Shown here: piece after piece, positions 35,934 to 48,446 of the stretch | Position numbering within the stretch: the stretch's first letter is position 1 | How the letters are laid out: each line of letters starts with the position of its first letter | DNA from: Membranipora membranacea | Taxonomy: Eukaryota > Bryozoa > Gymnolaemata > Cheilostomatida > Membraniporidae | DNA length: 64,000 nt | Direction of reading: 5' to 3' | NCBI GenBank assembly: GCA_914767715.1 | Contig: OU612066.1 | Coordinates: 17,179,001 to 17,243,000 of the forward strand | The notes under the pieces: generated by a model | What the model was told of the DNA's origin: nothing | Database searches by the model: none | The model's input: the letters and a program-made list of their open reading frames with translations, nothing else | Program-made: the position numbers and the translations under genes

Positions 35934-36108
35934 TCAACGTATTGCATAGTTCGGGCTCTTATCGCTGACCCCCACATGGAGATTGTTGAATTACTGACTG
36001 AGGCTTGATTTCATTGCTTTCTGTTGTCTTTGTGAGCTGACATGGAAGGTGAGAGAAAATAATCGGTGAGCAGTGATTCATAAGTGTCGTCCATCGATTC
36101 GACAGAAT
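35934..36108 (-). pseudogene. cyclin F last-exon fragment
   Basis: A second copy of the last cyclin F exon (SMDDTYESLL, LSPSM, NRKQ) has an internal deletion and a shifted frame. It then joins directly to sequence matching the 3' border of the LLHIHEK exon at 13755. All exons between are missing. It shows that the S1-cyclin F segment was duplicated as a block before decay. Confidence 0.75.
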
Positions 36109-36717
36109 AACTTACCATTTCTCATGAATGTGCAGTAGGCATGACTGAAATTCCTTCATGACTACAACCAGGCCTACAATCATATATGAATCTTGCAATA
36201 GTTTTAGGAGACGCTACACTTAAAGAAGCCAATCCTTTTAACAGAGACACGTCACTGACTAAGAAAAAATTTATTCTTGAATAGAACATTTTTGGCATAA
36301 AAACTGACTCCTCCTTACCATATAGGGAAGAGTGCTATTTTGGACAATTTCCAATTTTTGAATTACAGCTCACAATAGAATCCTGATATAAAAGATCAAT
36401 ATCACCAAAATACCAAATAGAATCAACAGCACCTAACAATATGTGAGACTAAATGTATTTGCAAAAGAATACAGAAAACAGAAATCTTCTAGCGCCCCTG
36501 AGGGCACCCGAAGGAGAGGGCGACCCAAAGAGACTTGGCTTACGCAGATGAATGTGCACGGCGTTGTGGGCAGAGGCTGGTGAGATCGCGAAAGATCGGG
36601 ATGGATGAAAGGGGAAGGAGGAGGCAATTCTGGCGCAATATTCCACTAGGAGTTCTGCAACATAAGTAAGGAAGTCACAGAAAATATTCAACTTTTCAGT
36701 TTACAATATTAGCGGAA

Positions 36718-39700
36718 TCAAAATGTTATCTCAGAGTCTGAGGGCTTCTCAAACTCTGAATATTGTTTGTAAAACACCCGATAGAGTATGAGATAACGAA
36801 CGCCAAGCAGATGTGAACGCTGATGATTCATCTGAGGAGTTAGATAGTGGTCTTGGTTCAACTGCATCGCGGTCAAGTGGAGCAGGGGAATTGTCACAGT
36901 ACTGTGATTGTTCCATGCGAGGGCTATTATTAGATAACTAACTGCTATGAGGTGTAGTACTCTCAGCTCTGGGAAGAGGAGACAAGGCAGATGTCCTAGG
37001 TGGTACATATAGAGGCCATGGCACAGAAGCTTGGACGTGGATTTGCCTATCCACATTTTCCAGTACCTCCTCATAGTATGGCTCATTGGGAACATAGGCA
37101 TTGTTTGTTCTTGTGTGTTCTAGAGCAGGTCTTTGCTGTATCAGTCGAGAAGGTGAAGGTGCTTGAGTCAGTTTACATTGTGAGAGGGTCTCACATCCAG
37201 TTCTCGACTTCTTTCTCTATTATGCTGAGGTGTTGCTCACTGTTGATCTCTCTGTTCAAGTGAGCTCATTGCAAAATCTAGAAGAGTAAAAGAGGAGAAG
37301 GATTGATATTAATTGTCGGCAATTTGTTTGTATGATTTTTATTTACTGTAAAACAATACTGCCAATCCCGAAGATTTTATTTGAACCCTATAATGGCTAC
37401 ATGATTTGACTTTTTTAATCCATGGATGTAGTTTATCTGAAACTTTTATTTCATAGGCCACAAACTTTTACCTTCAATGACACGATTTGAGACAGATCGA
37501 ATTCTCTGTCTTCTGTGTGGAGGAAACTTCTGGATCAGTTGTCTTCTCTTTTTTTGTGTACAGCACCCAAAGCACAGCTGAGAATATTCCAAGTATTAGC
37601 ACCACTGCGGCCACAGAGCATCCAGCCATAGTAGGGACTTCTGCAAGATGAAATAAAGTGTTACAAATTTGTCAATATACACATGCATTGCTAGCATGTG
37701 TTTGAGGTTTAAAAACCAGAGACTATTGTTGGTTGAGTCAGGGAGTGAGTTTATACAGCTTTACCTTACAGCTGACATCACAAAACGGGAGTAACACTCC
37801 CTTTGTACACGGAAAGACAACTACTGCTTTAAAAATTTAACCTTTTCTGATCAGGGTGTTTAGTCTACATATGTCGAAATCTGTGACAGCATATATATCA
37901 GAAATAAAGGCAAGGATGTTAAGACTTTATTACTCACCATCAATCCCTTCATCTGATGTCGTTGTGCTGGTCACAGAATCGTTTGGAACTGAAGTCTCAG
38001 TAATATCAGTAATATTATTAGCGTCATTATCGTTAGTTGTCACTGCAATAGAAATATGAAAGAAATAATCTTATTTCATTTGTCATTTCATTTCATTTTA
38101 TTAGTGTCGTAAATTTTTCAATTTTATTACTCAGCAAGTTTTTATACAGAGATTATCAATAAATGGTTGATATGCACACAGATGAATGAGTGATTCAGAA
38201 GTGTTCAACTTCATTTAGGAGGGAAACGGATCAAGATATCCAAGGCAATGTCACTGTTTCTGGTGAGAAAAATGTCATTGCAACATGCATCAGTAGCCGA
38301 TAACTGATCTCAATACTCCTTTGTCTCTAACATCAATTCCCCAATTCGATAATGTAGCACGAATTTAAATTTTTACTTAGCAGTAGATTAAGCGAAAGAA
38401 ATTGGACTGTGGTTACGCTTATAGGATAAAGGATTATTGGCAATCAATTGCTGATCCACTCTGCATACAGATAACTGTTGAGTTCAGACAACACTTGGGT
38501 TCTGTGCACACCAATGTAACCTCTTGTGTGAAGCTGATCATATTGTTAGAAAGTTGATACACTTTCACTGAGTTTCCTCTCTAACAAGGAACTTTCGACT
38601 GCTTATCTGATGAAAACTGATGAGAGCATCAGTCTTTATCAATAGGGAAGAGAATTCTCTTACTTGTGAAATGTTCCAGAGGTAGATATTGTTGTCCTTG
38701 GAATATAAAACTGTTTGATTGCTATCTAAATTTGGTTCCATGCTTTCTGGAATATTCACAGCCAGATTTATTGTAGGGTCATCAAAGTTCTGTTCTATCA
38801 TTTCCAAGGTTATTCTGAGAAACAGAAACAAAATATACAACACTTGGGCAGGAAACAAAGGATTCGTAAAAAAAACTCACTACACAACAGATCTCAGCAA
38901 CAGGAGTAGAAGGAGGCCCAGTTGGTTAGAGCGGTGGTCCTTAAGCATGCAAATATTGCTGACTCCCCACTAAGGCACTTAAATTTTGACGCCCATGCTT
39001 TAGGATGTATCGTGTGATAAGACATTTTAGTTTTTTCAGCCTTACACAAATGCGTTCAGAGAGTACGAAACTTATATATTGTTATCCAGTGGATAACAGT
39101 TATCTACTCGTCAAGCAAGAGATGACAATGTTGTTATCAAAAATAATGATAATAATATTTGAGTAATTAAAACAAATGTGGACAAATTATTCCCAAGCTT
39201 GTGCAAAAGACTATCAAAGTTTATCCTCATGAACCAAAATGAATGGGAAAGTGTAGTTTGTTGTTTACGAGACAAATGTTATAGCCTAGAAATAATTGAA
39301 TATTTTGAAATAACTAATCAGTAATGATAACTGAAATTCAAGATTCTCGCATTCTAGAGAATTCATGAGCGAAACTCAATAGGTTACTATATAGCTATAC
39401 AACACTTTACCTTGAATCTGTTGAGTCACCTTTGACATCTGCGGTGTTTAGATATACCCTTACACAAAGCCAGATCATCAACTGGAAATTTGAGAAGTAT
39501 GATATGATTTCATTCTTTATCTATTCAAAGGTTAACTTTTCATCACGTGTAATGACTATGTGCACTAAAATAATCTGTCCTTTCGGTTTCATTACAATGG
39601 ATATGGAAAAACTGTTCAAAACTGTAGGGCCAAGTTATGAACAATTTGATTTTCTCTTATTGTATTTAAATGCAGAGGAACAGTCAACCACTTTGAAGAG

Positions 39701-39833
39701 AAATAACCATCTACGGCTTACGCGTATTAGAACAGGTTTTTCCTTCTGATCTGTTGGCATGCAAATTTCAGAGCAAGATTATAAATCAATTGGTATATAA
39801 GGTTTCACATGCTCCTACCTTGTAAATATCCAT
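36718..39833 (-). pseudogene. R6: R gene with multiple lesions
   Basis: The exons are 39819-39833 (MDIYK), 39411-39481, the ectodomain remnant up to about 38818, 37938-38042 (stalk), 37472-37640 (membrane) and about 36718-37277 (tail). It is the sister of R1. About 590 bp of ectodomain coding sequence, including the splice donor, are gone at about 38452, with the 5-bp word TTGCT at both ancestral edges. One base is missing near 38574. The membrane exon has one extra T in a T-run (169 instead of 168 nt). The tail has TGA at 37237-37239, a further stop, and a 5-bp loss near its C-terminus. Only one tail repeat remains. Confidence 0.85.
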
Positions 39834-40729
39834 TTCCCTCAGTATTTGATTATAGGAATATACCAAATTCTCAGACAAAAGCTATGGCAAGAGAAAGCAA
39901 TAGACGAAATACAGCAATAGGCGAGAGACACAACCATCAGCCTTTGTTCATCAGCCAATTGTAACTTTAGTGATAGATATAGTCTTATATTACAGGACTA
40001 GACTTAATCTCCCTTTGTCCAACCCACTTTATTTCAACCACAATTTGTCCTTACTATGAAAATTTGCATAAAAAATGTTGTAGGAATCAGTCACTAATCA
40101 TATAATAATAATATATAAATACTTTATTATTGCTGATCAAAGACAATGACAAATAAGACCATGCATAAAAAATAAAAATAAAAACAAAGTAGTCAGGTGT
40201 TGTTTTGGAAAATATTGTTGTCTATTAATCTTGGGCTTCGAAAAAATTTCTTGCATGAATGATTGTCATATTCCCTAACCTTTGAAATATATCTCAAACA
40301 CAGAATATCAGATTTATATTCAGATCTATGAGCTTGGGCAATTTTTATAAAATGAAGTTTTTGGAGAAAGATTTGTTAGCATTCGATAGCAGAAAGTTAT
40401 CAGTGCAAGGTCTTAGTTGATGCTCACAGGTGCTCGATGAGCAGTGGAGTCCATCATGAGACAGTTATATTATGATAGCTGATGGTTGTTTGTGTCATCG
40501 GCGTACTTAAGATGTGGTGTTGGTGGTAACATGTCATCGATAAATGCATCCAGAGTAGAGGTCCTAGTACTGGGATATCTATATTTATTGGACTGAAGAT
40601 GATTTGTATTGCGAAACCTGACACATTGTTCTCTATTAGAGAGAAAGTCCCGAACAATAGCTACGAAACATCCATCAATTTTCAGTTTTAAAAGTTTCTT
40701 GACAGCGATTTATGAAACAGTCAGTTCTC

Positions 40730-43538
40730 TCATCCACGAAATGTCCAATAAGATTGCGATGGACAGGACTTGATGTCAGTGAGCCTCACTTTCAATTCTC
40801 TTCTACCTTTAACAGCGCAAACTATACTTTCCTTTGCGCCTCCTGCAAATAGGAAAATTGGAACATGAGATATCTAAATTGCTTAGGGTAATGTTACTTT
40901 TAATATCATGGGGTGTGCCAGAACCCAATCATTGTCAGGCAAGGTAAACATTTAATTGAGGTTTCGGGTCAGGTATTGACTATTGACATCATGTACACCC
41001 ATTGGGAAGCTGCTGGGCTTCGTCTTCAAATAAAAAATCAGACAGAAAAGGCTTTTGGTGAAACTAACTCCATTGCATGAAATTCAAAAACTTCTCGGCC
41101 CATTGGCTAAGATCAAAGTGCCACTGCCAGCGGCCGATTAGTGCCAGTTCCAGTTTCTGGCATCTTGCTGCACACCTACGTTCAGGAGGTCCTCTATGGC
41201 CTCACCTCTAGGATGCATTCTAGTTTTCTAGGATGTATCACATTCTCAGTATGAGGATATAGGGCACTTCCGTTTCTTACTAAACAGCAAGAAATTAAAA
41301 AACAGGTGTCTTTTCTAATGATATATGATGAGTCTAAAGTGACCTTATGAGTCATAATTTGTATTATTTTTATGACTGGATGATGGAAAAGTATGTTAGG
41401 TTTTGGTGGTGTCTTTAGCATGTTTCGAGGGATTGATACATTCATCAGGCAACCCTTTACGGGTACTGGCACATGCCTCTGAGTTCTCATATATGATGTC
41501 TTATATTACAAATCCAAATATTGTTTGTTGTTTTTTTTAAATAAAATCTGCAAATACCAACCGTACTTACTTTTATGTTTAATAAGTTTGAAAAATCCAA
41601 TACCAGCGTATTCAAACACATTCTTGTCGCACATGGACACCGTCTTGGCCGCCTGCTGTGAGCTGGGCTGGAACAGACATGAGGTTGAAATTTTGAATAA
41701 TCACATAACATTAGTCTATAGAAATGTTGCTGCAATATTTGACAACCAAATTAACAATAAAAATATGAGATACAGGACAAGGTCGACATATGATATGGAT
41801 CAGTGCAAACAAAGCTGAAATATTATTGTGTTTATGTACCATTGAGAGTGTTCAAATGAAGTGAGCATGGATGTATAGTTAGGACTCAGGGAAATGCTAG
41901 TACATTTACTTAAGATTCAATCCTATAGCATAGTGACATTTACCGTTGCTATGAGTCTCACTCCAGATGGATCTGCTGTAATTTGACCTTGAGAGTAATG
42001 AGTCCTTCGATAAACTTCTTGCCTCACATTCCAAACATGTATAATGACAAATAGCCGGTTGTCACTAGCCCAATCTATTTCGTTAAAATCGTTTGTCACG
42101 TACTAGCGTTCTGTTGCTATAACAAGCAGAGGGAAAACACTTTAAATAGGGTTGATTGCGGATGCCATCAGTGCTTTGATATGTGAATGATAATCTTAGC
42201 AAAACCTCCGGAAATGGTCCACCACGGCCGAGTATTGAACCTGATGGTTCAGTTGCCTGTGGATTAGCTGTTGCAGCCAGTTTATATAGTTGCAATCTGA
42301 CCAGTGTGGACTAGCCTTGGTGGCAGCAAAAAATTGTAAAATTTTACATCTCGATGAATTATTAAAGTGTTTAGCAGAGCAAAGAACAACCACTGTTCAT
42401 ATCATAGCAATGAACAGAAATGTGAAAATTACACATCAAGAACACTATTGAATGATGTAACTGATTTCAAAGTGGAAGAAGGGTCTAGAGTCTAGACCCT
42501 GTTTTTTCCTCTTTAAAATCAGCTACATCGATCAATAATTTTCTTTTGCAAGCAACTTTAGTTTTTATTGTTTATTGCTATGAAATTACTTTGATAGAAG
42601 AGTTGGCAGCCTCCCTGGTTGCGCAACAGCGTAAACACACCAATTATGTCAAACCACCGAAACTTACAAAATGCACTGAGGGATCGATGAGATTGATTGA
42701 GATGCTCAGCAACACACAGGGGTGGCTTCATGCTGCTGGGGCCGGCCATGAGGAGGTTGTACTAGAGAAGGCCTCGAAACAGCGTTTGACTCATGGTTTC
42801 TAGCTGAAGACCTGTGTGTTGTGCAGTGGTACGCGCACCACTGTATGTTGTATCCCTAAAAAGTGGTTGTTTTTGCTCTCCTAAACACATTAATAAAAAG
42901 CTCTTATTTTGGGACCTCATTATTCACCTTCTATTTGCCACCGCCGCATGATGATTTCCTTGGATATTGGATCAATTGTCATAAACATAGATGACCCATC
43001 GTCTCGTACATTAAGCTTGGTTGTGCTCCTTGCATGCATCAATTTCAGAGTCGAGCAGTATTCAGCGTAGTATTGGCTTACTAAAACTTGAAACATGATA
43101 CAACAATGAGAATAACGTTATTGTGATATTATGGTTAAATTTAGGCCCAGTCTTAGTTTTTGGATATCTGTAGTAATCCTGACAGTCCAGTGACAGGCTT
43201 CTAAGAACAAATCTATCATGAAATGCTTTCTCTGCGATACTGATCACCAATTTCAGCCAGATTTTCTTCATCAAATTATGGATTGCCAATAAATTTAAAC
43301 ATTCCAAGCAATCAAAGCAATTTGATGGTGCTTCAAACTTTTTCTAGTTTCCGCCTTGAACATGTCAAACCCTAATAAAGCCTGGAATGTCCTTAAATTA
43401 TGAATTATGAAATTTGAGTTTTAACATAGTTTGATTTTTTTTGCTTTATTGCTCACCTGGTAAAATGATGAGATGATCTTGCTTGAACAACATGGTAGAT
43501 GGTGTGTTGTTTATATCGTGTCTTAATCATGAGTGTTA
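40730..43538 (-). pseudogene. S6: S-family copy with nonsense codon
   Basis: It is the sister of S1, with the same lost 5' donor. The family exons are recognisable: MLFKQDHLIIL-like at 43457-43538, QYYAEYCSTLKLM, the FVIIHVWNV exon, PSSQQAAKTVSMCDKN and the last exon from 40730 ending QSYWTFRG. A TAG at 42103-42105 interrupts the FYEIDW-type exon where S1 has Gln. An unrelated insertion lies at 42595-42850 in an intron. Confidence 0.72.
42595..42850. other. unidentified insertion in an S6 intron
   Basis: About 255 bp are absent from the S1 intron at about 8030, where ATTACTTTGATA continues directly into AAAGTGGCTG. It is richer in GC than its flanks. It contains an open plus-strand stretch (LAASLVAQQRKH, LSNTQGWLHAAG) to 42803 and a GTGGTACGCGCACCAC palindrome near its right end. 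The family is not recognised. Confidence 0.6.
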
Positions 43539-43751
43539 CTGAGTTAGAACCTTTAGTCAAAAACCCATGGTTAAGAATTTCAGTATAAAGGGTAATAAAA
43601 CAATTTTTTGTTCTCAGCGACTTGCCTTTGTTATTTAGAGTTTCCATTTTGAGTATCCTTTGTCTGATTGTAATGAAAATTGGAACCGACGCAAAGGTTC
43701 TTGCAACAAAGCAACTTTTCAAACTGCCACTGGGTAGTTCTTGTTGGTTTT

Positions 43752-43806
43752 GCCAAACTTGGCCCGAGCTAAACTTGGCCCGAGCCAAACTTGGCCCGAG
43801 CCAAAC
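43752..43806. repeat. 16-bp tandem repeat at the S6/R7 junction
   Basis: About 3.4 copies of GCCAAACTTGGCCCGA lie exactly where S6 5' sequence meets the R7 tail. The left edge (CAAACTGCCACTGGGTAGT) also occurs at about 58748. Confidence 0.9.
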
Positions 43807-43870
43807 GGTCATGTGGAACCAGATCATTGTCACAGTATGGTGATTCTTCAATGGAAGGGCTATTATAAGA

Positions 43871-46800
43871 TTACTCACTTCTATGTCGCACGGTACTCAC
43901 AGCTTGGGAGATATGAGGCAAGTCAGATACCCTAGGTTGAACATATGGGGGTTGCGGCACAGATGCATGGACGCGGATTGGCCTCTCCACATTTCCAAGT
44001 ACCACCTCATAATATGGCTCATCCGGAACATAGGCATCGTTTGTTCTTGTATGTTCTAGAGGAGGTCTATGCTGTGTTGGCAGAGGAGGTGAAGGTGCTA
44101 TGGACAGATTGTCACTGTGAGAGGGCCTCACATCCAGTTCTCGACTTCTTTCTCTATTATGCTCAGGTGTTGCACGCTGTTGATCTCTTCGTTCAAGTGA
44201 GTTCATTGAAAAATCTGTAAGAGTAAAAGAGGAGAAGGATTGATATGTATTGTCGGCAATTTGGTTGTATGATGTTTATTTACAGCAAAACCATACTGTC
44301 AATACCGAAGACCTGATTTGAACCCTATAATGGCTATATGGTTTGACTTTGTTAAAGACTCAGGTAGTACAACAGCAATATATAGTCTGGCAGCTCGTTC
44401 AGCAGTAATTATGCAATATCTTCACATTTAGAAGATTCAGAGCACAATTGGGTAAAGTTTATGTATAGTGTTAGAAATTGTCCTCACTTCTGATCCATGA
44501 GCTATGAGGTATCCATGGGGCCTAGTGCTGTGCCGGGGTCTTCAAACAATAGATGTAGTTTATCTGAAACTTTTATTATAAAGGCCACAAACATTTACCT
44601 TCAATGACATGATCTGAGACAGATCGAATTCTCTGTCTCCTGTGTGGAGGAAATTTCTGGATCAGTTGTCTTCTCTTTTTAGTGTACAGCACCCAAAGCA
44701 CAGCTGAGAATATTCCAAGAATTAGCACCACGGCAGCCAAAGAGCATCGAACCATAGTAGGGACTTCTGCAAAATGAAATAAAGTGTGAAAAATTTGTCA
44801 ATACACACATGCATTGCTAGCATGTGTTTGAGGTTCAAAAAACCAAAGACATTTGTGGGTTGAATCAAGGAGTGAGTTTGGGACAGCATTACCTTACAGC
44901 TGACAACATGCTTGTACATCACAAAACGGGAGTAACGCTCCCTTTGTACAAAAAAGACATCTACTGCTTTGAAATTTAACCTTTCCTGATCAGGGTGTTT
45001 ATTCTATACAAATATGCCAAAATCTGTGACACAATATATCTCAGAAATAAAGGCAAGGATGTTTAGACTTTATTACTCACCATCAATCCCTTCTTCTGAT
45101 GTCGTTGTGCTGGTCACTGGAACGTTTGGAACTGTAGTCTCAGTGGTATCAGTAATATTATTGGCATCATTATCTTTAGTTGTCACTGCAATAGAAATAT
45201 GAAAGAAATATTTTTATTTCATTTGTCATTTCAAGTGTCGTAAATTTTTCTATTTTATTACTCAGCAAGTTTTTATACAGAGATTATCAATAGATGGTTG
45301 ATATGCATACAAATGAATGAGTGATTTAGAAGTGTTCAACTTCACTTAGGAGCGAAACGGATCAAGATATCCAAGGCATGGCACTGTTTCTGGTGAGGAA
45401 AATGCCATCGCAACCAATAGCCGCTAACTGAGCTCAATACTCCTTTGTCTCTAACATTAATTTCCCCCTCCAAACTCATCAAAACAGACTGAGCTGGTAA
45501 TGTAGCATGAATTTAAAATTTTACTTACCTTAGATTTAGCGAAAGAAATTGGACTGTGGTTACGCTTATAGAACCATGGATTATTAGCAATCAATTGCTA
45601 AAATCCTTTGTAATAACCAAAACATACAGAATTTGATACTAAACAGTGAGTCAACTCACCGTTATATTTAAGCTTGATCAATCTTTGTTTTTGGTCTAAA
45701 GTGAGTAAGTATCCCTGGTCTTTAATGTTCACCATAGTTTTCACTTTCATATCCGCAATACTGCAGTTGGGCTGGCAAGGCACCTGTGTCATCTCTTTTA
45801 AAACACCGCTATGGTGACCTGTATTAATGTCGACCACTGAATTAGATTCTTCTCTTAGAATGGAAATAGTATCATAGCGTTATACGGTTAGGGCACTAAA
45901 CGCAGGGACCCATCTGACTGTTATCTGATTGGCTGTCCCTAGTAGCATGAATAATTAGACTGAGAAATTGTCTTGTTTACAAATTTGCAAACAGTAATTA
46001 TACCCCTACAGTGTCGATGATTAGGGCATTTCTAGATTGCTTCTAGGGACTGGCTATTTTTGCAAGCCCTTTGTTTTGCAAAAGAAAGCTAATGATGCTA
46101 TTCCAGATATGGAATTCAATGATGTCGACTAACAGCAGCTCTTTATCTGATGTGCGACAGAGAAGAACACCTTTCTCTATGCTGATAGCTTGTTTGACAG
46201 GGTTTGAAAATCTGTGGAGTTACACGGGGTCTGACTTCTGTGTGTGCAGGTTGAACCTATTCATAGCAATTACGGTACCTTCTATCGAGAATATGTAGGC
46301 TGTAGAATAGTCGCTATTAAATGCCATGGCTGTTGCACTTCCGCCGACTTCATTAAAGTCAAAGGTAGTTGGCAAGGCATTTGCAGATAAATTTACGCCA
46401 TATATTAAAGAGCTGTCTATGTAAAACACAACTTGTGATGTTGAGCAGCTGTAATCTACAGCTATAGGTCCTAGGTTTCTCGATCCAGCCAGGTTGTGTG
46501 CACACCAACGTATCCGCATGTGTAACGCCGCCCATTTTGAAAGGAAGTTGATACACTTTGACCGAACTTCCCTCACTTACAAGGAACTTGTGGCTGCTGA
46601 TTTGGTGAAAACTGATGATAACATCATCATTCTCAATTAATTTGGAAGAGGACTCCCTTCCCTGTGTAATAATCCAAAGGTAGATTTTGTTCCCAAGGAA
46701 TATAAAATTGTTTGATTGCTATCTGAAGTTGGTTCCATGCTTTAGGGAACATACTGTTCTGGATATTTAGAAGGATCGTTGAACTTCTGTTCTACCATTT

Positions 46801-48034
46801 CCAGGGTTATTCTGAGAAGTAGAAAAAAAGAATACAAAATATACTCGGGCTGGAGGCAAGGCACTCAAAGAATTTATAATACTACAAATTTCAGCAATAT
46901 ATCTGCAGATAATTTTGCTGGTCTGGTGACTATAAATATTAATCTTAATACCACCTTCAATCAAATGAATTCAGAATTTCGAGACACATGTTCCTTCGTC
47001 AGTCAAATATAAACTGTGATATAAACATGTGATAAAAGACTACAATACTTCCCACATCAGGAGATCATTGTTGACCAGTAAAAATGTTCCTTAAACTAGG
47101 CAGTTAATCCCATACGCCTTGCTTTTACATTATATGGGACAATTTTACATTATTTAACATGTTTTACATTATATTTTACAAAATTTAGCTGACCAAATAT
47201 GGCAAAACGGGATTTTTAAACCAATTCATTTCATTTAGCAAAGCGTTAAATATATCAATCAATCACATACAGTAAAACTTGTTTTCCAACCTGATTATCA
47301 TTTCCGTCCATATCTATAAATATTTTTTCCTTTTTTTCTTTGTTTGTATTGATTATGAGGTCAAAAGGTTGTTATTTTCCTTTGTTAATAACATACTTAT
47401 ATATATGAAAACCTCAATAAAAACACATAATAATAATGAAAAAATAATCAATGAGCAGTTGGCCGTATGTAAGAGAGGACAATGTTGTTATCATAAATAA
47501 TGATATTTGTGTAGTCAATCAAGATGAGGAGGAATAAATCCCAAAGTGTGAGTAGAATCTTATCAAAGGTTATCGTCTTGGAAATAAATTCTGTTGGAAA
47601 GTATTTTTACCTTTTTTCCTGTTGAGTTATCGATATATATCTTCGGAATATGATATCGTTAAAAATGGCGGTAAATGACAGCTTTAAAAATGTACTCACA
47701 TTTTGTAAAGGAAACGGAAACTGCAGATTTCCACCTTCTTAATAATGGAAAAAACCATGTGAAAACCTTGATATGTTACAATAAACTTTTACAATACTTT
47801 ACCTTGAACCTTTGGAGTCACCTTTGGCAGCTGTAGCAATAAGAATAACTTTCACAAAACACCAGATAATCTGTAATTGATACAGTTGAGACATATAATA
47901 GAAATAGTTATCTTTATTCAAAGATCCACTTGCTATCGGTCAGGGGGAAACATTTTGTTGACAAAATATAATACATCAAATTAATTTATCTAGCCAGTTT
48001 CGTATGCTCTTACCTTATAAATATGATCCGCCAT
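43871..48034 (-). pseudogene. R7: R gene disrupted by transposon, deletion and nonsense codon
   Basis: The exons are 48014-48034, 47803-47870, 45660-46811 (ectodomain, interrupted), 45081-45185 (stalk), 44599-44766 (membrane) and about 43871-44214 (tail). A 287-bp insertion with 8-bp duplication sits in the ectodomain exon. About 38 bp are missing after CTQPG near 46487, shifting the frame. TAA at 46742-46744 replaces the Glu of the VPESMEP motif. The tail starts normally (NSLERRDQQRATPEHN, PYYEVVLGNVERPIRV, PPYVQPR) but stops after one repeat and runs into S6-related sequence. Splice sites, stalk and membrane exon are intact. Confidence 0.85.
45835..46121. mobile_element. hAT-like MITE in the R7 ectodomain exon
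   Basis: The 287-bp insert is flanked by a perfect 8-bp duplication ATGTCGAC (45827-45834 and 46122-46129). Its ends are short inverted repeats (CACTGAATT against CATTGAATT). R8 reads continuously through this site at about 61458. The 8-bp duplication fits hAT. Confidence 0.85.
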
Positions 48035-48110
48035 TTCCTTGGTAAGGTTATAGGAATCTACCAAATGCTCAGACAACACAACAGCTATGACGAAAGACAG
48101 CAATTGATGA

Positions 48111-48178
48111 AAGACAGCGATATACTAAAGACAGCGATAGATGAAAGACAGCCATATACTAAAGACAGCGATAGATGA
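48111..48178. repeat. 34-bp minisatellite, two copies (R7)
   Basis: Two units at the family position upstream of the R7 start. Confidence 0.9.
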
Positions 48179-48446
48179 AAGACACAACCATCAGCTTTTG
48201 TTCACCAGCAGATTGTAATTATTGTGATAGATAGGGTCTTATATTACAGGGCTAGAGTTAATCTCTTTTGTTCCACCCATTTCATTTCAATTTTTTGCCT
48301 AAACACTGTCAGGCAAAAAACACAATTAGTCCCTGCCTATTAGTACCTATCTACTACTATAACTATACTATAAAGTTGCTGTAAAGACTTTATTTTCAGA
48401 TTAAGTTACCAATTGTATGATCACGTGTAAGAAAAAGTCTGTTCTC

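Noticed and set aside
36480-36690. GC-richer segment with RRGRPKETWL-like frame, reminiscent of a LINE reverse-transcriptase C-terminus
   Set aside because: Too short, no catalytic motif, and no target duplication seen. Resemblance is by eye only.
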